DNA from: Penelope pileata
Taxonomy: Eukaryota; Chordata; Aves; Galliformes; Cracidae
Assembly (NCBI GenBank): GCA_013396635.1
Contig: WBMW01000162.1
Location: 251,803 to 315,802 of the forward strand
DNA length: 64,000 bases
Reading direction: 5' to 3'
The position numbers were made by a program, and so were the translations under genes. Under the pieces are notes generated by a model. The model saw only the letters and a program-made list of their open reading frames with translations. It searched no databases and was not told the DNA's origin. How positions within the stretch are numbered: the first letter of the stretch is position 1; each line of letters opens with the position of its first letter. Positions 57,801 to 64,000 of this stretch are shown here, in pieces.

Positions 57801-58584
57801 GTGAATTAAGTGCTGATGAAAGGTATGGGATTGACAGCTTTGCAAACTCAGTGCTGCTGTTTAATCACATAACCCGTGGTAGTGCCTACAGGACTGGTGG
57901 GAGCGAGTCCTGGCCCTCTGCTGTCTCTGCTTTTAGGAACAGAGGCGATCCCTAAGCACTGGGGCTCCAAAATCTATTTGTAATCCCAAACTATTGCTCA
58001 ATCAGATCGGAGAGGTTGTCCCCCAGACCACAAATGCCTCCCACACTTTCCACGATCTCCTACCCAAGTTGATGGTAGTGGGGATGTCTGTCACCACGTG
58101 GCAATGACAGGGAGGGATTCCCACTGGGAATTCTGGAAGTTGCTGGTTCTGGGAGGAGGTCGATGCAGATTAGACTGGGTCATCTTTCCTGTTGTTGAAA
58201 TACATCCTCGCGATGCTCCATTCAGCCAGCAGTGAAATGGTTTGCATCATGTGGAGGATTATTTCAGCATTTCGGTTTCACAGCCTTCGTCCTTCTGGGT
58301 CCTTTTTAAAATGGGAACTGTCCTCATTCAAAACGAGAAGTCATATGTTTTGTTAAAAAAAAAAAAAAAAACCTACATTTTGAAAATATGGATTCATAAT
58401 AATTAAACATTTGCTTGCTTTTTTCAGACATTTCCACCTTGTTTCTTGTGGCTGAAACATCCTGAAATCTTCACACAGCAATGGCTTTGGTATCTTAGGA
58501 TTATTTTTCATTTAGCTAGTGGTAACTGAAAAATTCCTTATGTACCTTTACCCACCACTGAAAACATGATTTGAGGTCTTTGTT

Positions 58585-59415
58585 GGGGCAGGTAGATGTA
58601 TTGAGAGGTCAGGCACTGGCACAGCTCCCAGGGAGTGGGGCAGTCACCGTCCCTGGGGGTGTTCCAGACCCGTGGAGATGTGGCACTGAGGGACATGGCT
58701 CAGTGGGCATGGTGGGGTGGGCTGGGGTTGGGCTGGGGNNNNNNNNNNNNNNNNNNNNNNNNNNNNNNNNNNNNNNNNNNNNNNNNNNNNNNNNNNNNNN
58801 NNNNNNNNNNNNNNNNNNNNNNNNNNNNNNNNNNNNNNNNNNNNNNNNNNNNNNNNNNNNNNNNNNNNNNNNNNNNNNNNNNNNNNNNNNNNNNNNNNNN
58901 NNNNNNNNNNNNNNNNNNNNNNNNNNNNNNNNNNNNNNNNNNNNNNNNNNNNNNNNNNNNNNNNNNNNNNNNNNNNNNNNNNNNNNNNNNNNNNNNNNNN
59001 NNNNNNNNNNNNNNNNNNNNNNNNNNNNNNNNNNNNNNNNNNNNNNNNNNNNNNNNNNNNNNNNNNNNNNNNNNNNNNNNNNNNNNNNNNNNNNNNNNNN
59101 NNNNNNNNNNNNNNNNNNNNNNNNNNNNNNNNNNNNNNNNNNNNNNNNNNNNNNNNNNNNNNNNNNNNNNNNNNNNNNNNNNNNNNNNNNNNNNNNNNNN
59201 NNNNNNNNNNNNNNNNNNNNNNNNNNNNNNNNNNNNNNNNNNNNNNNNNNNNNNNNNNNNNNNNNNNNNNNNNNNNNNNNNNNNNNNNNNNNNNNGGGGT
59301 GTTCCAGCCCCGTGGAGATGTGGCACTGAGGGACATGGCTCAGTGGGCATGGTGGGGTGGGCTGGGGTTGGGCTGGGGGATCTCAAAGGGCTTTTCCAAC
59401 CTCAATGATTCTATG
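58585..59415 (+). repeat. CR1 LINE 3' end(s) interrupted by an assembly gap
   Basis: Left of the gap: GTCAGGCACTGGCACAGCTC through GTGGCACTGAGGGACATGGC and GGGTTGGGCTGGGG. Right of the gap the last 80 bases or so are repeated almost exactly and then continue into GGGCTTTTCCAACCTCAATG and ATTCTATGG, the CR1 terminus. Either two tandem copies or a tandem array lies in the gap, or the duplication is an assembly artefact. Confidence 0.85.
58739..59295. other. Assembly gap (557 N)
   Basis: Run of N inside CR1-derived sequence. Any ORF crossing it is meaningless. A single unresolved base also occurs at 59655. Confidence 1.
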
Positions 59416-59895
59416 GTTTTCCAGTTCTTTGTTAGTAGAGCAGAGAAATACAAAGCTATAAGAAAAATTGAAAGGAGCTTATTTGCCTCGTGGGCTTCTC
59501 TAGGACCACAAGCACCACACTGGGAGTGGTGGAGAGGGTGAGGGTTTTGCTAACATGGCTCGTCTCTGAGCTGTTACTGCTGACCCACGCTCCCCAAAAT
59601 GCCTTGCAGCTGGGAAGCCCCTAACGTCACTGCTCTCTTACTCTTGCCATGAGGNATGGACCAATCTGGCTGTGTATAGGAGAATAAGGTAAGTGCAATT
59701 GCTGATTTTTTTGGGCTTATGCTCAACTGCTCTGTGCCAGAACAAACCTTGCCCTATCTTGGCATGGGCTTATCTGCTACACAGGGCAAAAAATTGTGTG
59801 CAGCTGGGAGTGATGTGCTGAGCCCGGAGAGGAGAAGTGTAATGCATGAGAAAAATAAGAGGTCTGTGCTCAGCAGTTTTTGTGAGTCTCTGAGC

Positions 59896-59972
59896 TAACC
59901 CCAGGAGTTGGACTCGATGACCCTTATGGGTTCCTTCCAACTCGGGATAATCTGTGATTCTTTAATTCTATG
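59896..59972 (+). repeat. CR1 LINE, 3' terminal fragment
   Basis: CCAGGAGTTGGACTCGATGA, TCCTTCCAACTCGGGATAAT and CTGTGATTCTTTAATTCTATG form a short forward-orientation CR1 3' end. Confidence 0.85.
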
Positions 59973-62900
59973 TCAGAGGTGACATGGAGCCAAAACAGAG
60001 GGTTGGTCTTAAATGCAAAAGCCAGGCTTGAGGTGTCTCTAGAGCATCAGTGGCTGGATGCTGAGGGTCCGGGCTGCTCTGTGCTTTCCCCCTCACCCCA
60101 TGTCTGAAGTGTGGCTGGGGTTGGAGGCAGGACAACGTGCCAGCTCCACCCACGTCCCACTTCAGCCTGTTCTTACAGCTGGTGTCAGGGCTTGGTGGTC
60201 TGGGCTTTGGGTCAGTGATTCTCTGGGGGTCCATGTGTAAATCCCCACCTTTCGCCCAGGCACACAAGGCAGTGTCTGTCAGGAGGGCCAACCACAGCAT
60301 CCCTGTTCCCTTTCAGCATCTCCCTTCCCTTTCATTTTGAATGGGTCTGGACCAACTTGGAAGAGCCATAGGCGCACCCGGCTCTCCCAAACCTTTTCGG
60401 CCTAGCAGGGGCCAGCTTGGCCACATGTGCTGGAAGCCTTGGTGCAACCAACCACGAGTTATCCTTAATTTGATGCAACCAAGGCTCTTTGGACCAAGAG
60501 GAAGGGCAGTAAACAGGCAGAAATCACACACCGGCGCTGCTCGCCGTTCTGCTCCTGCTTTTAAGTCCCTGACACATAATCTTGGTCCCGATTTGGTCTC
60601 CACCTCATCTGGCTTGTGTAAGCTGCTTCCCGTGACCTTTCCTCGGCGGAGGGAAGGAGGGGGAGCGATGGGGGCATGCTCATAGAGCCAGACCCTCCTG
60701 CCAGCGGGCAGAGGGTGCTCTTGCCTAGCGTATCCCGTTCCCTCTGGGTATCCGGGGCTGTTCCCCTCTGCACCAGCCCTTCCCACCCGCCCAGACCCAG
60801 GGATGCCCGAGCATCCCCGCTGGCCCAGCACGATGGATCTGCTTCATTAATATTCCTGCCGGGGCGGGCGGGTGGAGGGAGCGCCGCGTCTAACCTACTT
60901 TATTCAAATAGAAAATGTGTGTGGTGGAGTGAGAGGGAGATACAGGCTCTGCCATAATTCCAGATTTAATTGGAAATTTAGTAAATCTGCTAAAATATTT
61001 AGTGGTTTCAATTTTTTCCCTCCTTCTGTAAGAAACAAAGGATCCCGGTTTATCATGTGTCTTTCAACAACTTTAATTTCATTTGTAGATTAAGGATGGA
61101 AGTAGCATTTCCACTCGATTGCATACTGGGCATTAAGAAGACAAAAACGTTCATTGTTTGCCCGAACTTGGAGGTTTTTTTGCAGACATTAAGCTGTAGG
61201 TGGCATTCTCTATACCTGACATCAGGGTGCTTTTGTCAGACGTTGGGGTGAAGGATTTTCTGCCGACCTGTCTGAGGTGTGCAGGGCCGTGAAAACACCC
61301 AAATGTTTCTACCAAGTGATGGGGATGGCCACGTCCCAGACCCCCAGGCTGTGGTTGCAGGCAAAAATGGTTGCTTATGGGTTTTTTGAGCAAGCATCTG
61401 AGGGCATTAAAGAGGGAGGATTTGGTGGCCAAAGATATTCATGAGATATTCATGAGATATTCAGAAGGAAGCCTTGGCCAAGAAGAGGTCAAACCACTTC
61501 CCAAACCATGATTTGAGAATGAGATTTTGGGGTACTGTGCTCACTTCTGCCTCCTTTGGAGCTGGTGCCACGGCCAGAGGTGTGGTTGGACTCTGGGATC
61601 CTGAGTTCAGAGCCTGGATTGGGTGCCCATTTCAGCATGAAAATGTCTGATCCCCTAACTGACCACCACGCATGGAAACAACCTCCCACCCAAGAGCTAC
61701 CTGAGTTTTTTGGGGCAACTTTGCAAGTTTTGCTGGGTGCTCCCCAGCATCAGCCAAGTGCTCCCGTGCAAGCCATCAGCAGGCTGACCCATGGCTCAGA
61801 CCACAGCAGGGCTGGACAGGGTGGTTTTACTGGTTTTATTATTATTTTTAAAAAATAATCCTTTGTTTATACTTTTCTCTCAAGAACTCTTCTGAAGCCA
61901 TCTTTCTGTAATTCTCATAACTACTGTAGTGCAAACTTCCCACAAAAGCTCCTTGAGAAATCAGGGCCTTTGTGAACACCAGCAGCAAGGAAGAAAATTG
62001 TCACCTAACCTTTCAGCCGTCCTCATTTTCAGGGGAGCAAAGGACATTCTCTGGAGGCACGGGGGGTTTTATCCATGGCAGTTAAATCAGATTTATTAAC
62101 ATGCCACGTTATGAAGGTGGGAAGTAACATTTGTTTTCCTGGGTCTTTAGGGAATTTATCCAGCCATCATTAAACTGGATTTTAAACCACCATTTAATGT
62201 TTTGTTATTTTTCTAGGGATTTTTTTTTTTTTCTTTTTTAGCATCCAGTGTTAATCCTGCAATTGGAAACCACGGTGGATAAAAGTACTGTGTAACTTGC
62301 TTCCAGAACAAATAAGGTACAGCAGCTAATTTTAGTTTTAGGTTTCAAGGAGGGGGAGAGGAAAGGGGGTAAGCCAGCACCTTCCCTTTATACTGAGAGA
62401 CAGCCTTCAAGTGTGAAAGCAAAAATTCCCAAGCTGAGATCTGGTGAATGTAGAAAAGGTTCATTTTCAAAATTGCAACAGCCTGTACTTAGGTGATATT
62501 AGAAGACACCATGACAGTAAAGTAGTTTTATGCATAGCGGCTTAGCTAACATTTTGAGAACTAGTTTAGCGAAGCTATCAGGTTTAAAAATACCAAGCCA
62601 CAAAGTTTTAATGAAACTATGCTTGGATCAAAGTACCATAAAGAGCATCCAAGAACTGCTTAAAAGATCCTTGAGTGGAAATTAGAATGGATCGTCAGGA
62701 TTTATTCTGTAAAGCCTGTCTATTTTGACCTTTTTTCAGTCTCATATTAAGGCTGCTGAAAGTGTGTTTTGTTTGGCTAATGCTTGGGACTTGCTGTCGC
62801 TATTAGGTCTGTTAAACTGAGGCTGCCACTAAAGTTTTAGTATGCATTAATTGACTGATAAGGACTTGGGAATCAAATGGCTGAAGGAAAGGGCTATCAT

Positions 62901-64000
62901 AGATTTTTTTTTTTTCCCCTTTGCTTTATTTCCCTTTGCACTTCATTTACATCCCGAGCCCTATTGGTGATCCAGATTTGAATAAAGCCACAGCTTAAGC
63001 AGCGATTAGATCTCAATAGCTTGGATTTTCAATGAAATTGTGGCATTGTTTTTTCACCTTACGTATTTAGCAAGAGGTGTGAGAGCTGACACCTGGTGCA
63101 ACTTTATCTTTTAAAACAGTTTGGGTTTATGCATATACGTAGAGACGCACGCCCGCTATTTGCAGACACGCATAGATATACGTATATATAAAATCCTGCT
63201 GAAATTAGGGTATTAGTTGATAGGCCTTTGACTCTGTCAATGTCAGGGGTTAGTGGGAAACAAAGACGAGGCTGAGCAAAGCCTTGCAAGAATGGAAAGA
63301 GATAAGAAGACCTCCCCCTTCTTCAGGTTAATTTTTTAAGCGTGTCATCCAAATGTTCAAAGCAATGATCCTGTAAACGCTGTTAGAAGAAGAAAGCCAT
63401 CAAGAATATATAATGCAGTGAGGGCTTTTTTTTTTTTTTCATTCTGATGTTATTATCGTTACTGTTGTTATTATTATTTGGAAGCAATATGTTTAAAGTT
63501 CACCTGCTAATCCTTAAGCTGTTGATATGACGATGTCAAAAATGATGGGATTTGGTGATTCTCATTATTGTTATGTATTGTTCTTCACTAGCGTTCCATA
63601 TTAATATTTATAAATGCCAGGAAGTCGTCTTTTTATAGACATGAGAGCTCCCAAACTCCGTTTTTATTTTCTTTTTAAGAAATAAACGTTGCATCCAATA
63701 TAGATGATTACATTTTGGAACAGAAATGATTTTCCAGGCAATCCACTTGATGCTGATTGTGGGTTTTTAAACTTGTTTTTCTGTAAGCAAGATGATATCC
63801 TGTAGATGCAATCATTCTTTACCTATATACGTAACAATACTTGTTCCAATTAGAATAAATACTGATTGCAATGAGTGTGATCAAACCGACAGGAATGGAG
63901 AAATGAGCTTGAAATCCCTTAAAAAAATACTTAAACAGCAGTGAAATAAAGCCAATGGCTAGGAAAGAATTCAGTGATTCTGATCACCTTCTGCATTTGA
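59973..64000. other. Gene-free downstream flank, distal part
   Basis: A GC-rich piece at 60050-60890 has no coding signal. From 60890 on the sequence is AT-rich, repeat-free apart from T-runs and short tandem repeats, and resembles conserved noncoding DNA, especially 60890-61110, 62080-62200 and 62440-63090. Confidence 0.5.
61434..61463. repeat. Short tandem repeat, GATATTCATGA x 2.8
   Basis: An 11-base unit GATATTCATGA occurs twice in a row plus a partial third copy. Confidence 0.85.

Larger units (their letters stand above)
49771..58584. other. Gene-free downstream flank
   Basis: No coding exon, RNA gene or intact transposon was recognised apart from the tandem hairpins at 49922 and CR1 at 54718. 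Repeat-free, slowly-evolving-looking stretches occur at 51140-51800, 51960-52560, 52800-53330, 55740-56470 and 56580-57170. In mammals OTX2 lies beyond TMEM260 on this side, so these could be enhancers; this is inference. Confidence 0.55.

Noticed and set aside
58571..59541. Several 230-270 residue open frames across the gap
   Set aside because: They consist mainly of N; the remaining residues are CR1 sequence.
1..64000. Endogenous retrovirus or LTR pairs
   Set aside because: No long direct repeats, primer-binding site, or gag/pol-like frames were seen.

Overview
This is vertebrate nuclear DNA, most likely from a bird. It has a spread-out intron/exon gene, GT-AG introns, a CpG-rich promoter and a poly(A) signal. 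At least eleven 3' ends of CR1-type LINEs are scattered through it, the dominant bird/reptile retroposon, recognisable by the ATTCTATG-type tail and the GGTTGGAAGGGACC-like core. The repeat load is low, also bird-like. The CR1 subtypes look chicken-like (galliform is possible), but the species cannot be fixed from the window alone.

One protein-coding gene is present, and it is complete: TMEM260 on the + strand, start codon at 18842 and stop at 49551-49553. I could place 16 coding exons by hand. All have GT-AG boundaries and compatible phases, and together they encode 704 residues, close to the roughly 707 of the human protein as I remember it. TMEM260 (DUF2723, GT-C superfold) is an ER membrane protein O-mannosyltransferase that modifies IPT/TIG domains of plexins, MET and RON. 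The N-terminal half is a stack of membrane segments and the C-terminal half is a soluble, probably luminal domain. The most notable point is at the exon 1/exon 2 junction. The family's signature G-G-D-S-G-E-L reads G-G-A-A-G-E-L here, which removes the aspartate expected to be functionally important.

Layout: 1-18400 is gene-free, with AT-rich, homeodomain-motif-rich stretches, three CR1 loci and a 21-bp minisatellite at 17521-17749. A CpG-rich promoter and exon 1 occupy about 18420-19120. The gene body runs to 49553, with large introns 1 (4.3 kb) and 3 (12.2 kb). A poly(A) signal lies at 49745. The region 49770-64000 is again gene-free, with three CR1 loci and a 557-bp assembly gap (58739-59295) flanked on both sides by the same CR1-derived segment.

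In mammals TMEM260 lies between PELI2 and OTX2 (established synteny, not visible here). If that order holds, the downstream flank points to OTX2, and long gene-free AT-rich stretches could hold developmental enhancers. This last point is inference and needs an alignment. I found no tRNA, rRNA, CRISPR array, retroviral gene or second protein-coding gene.
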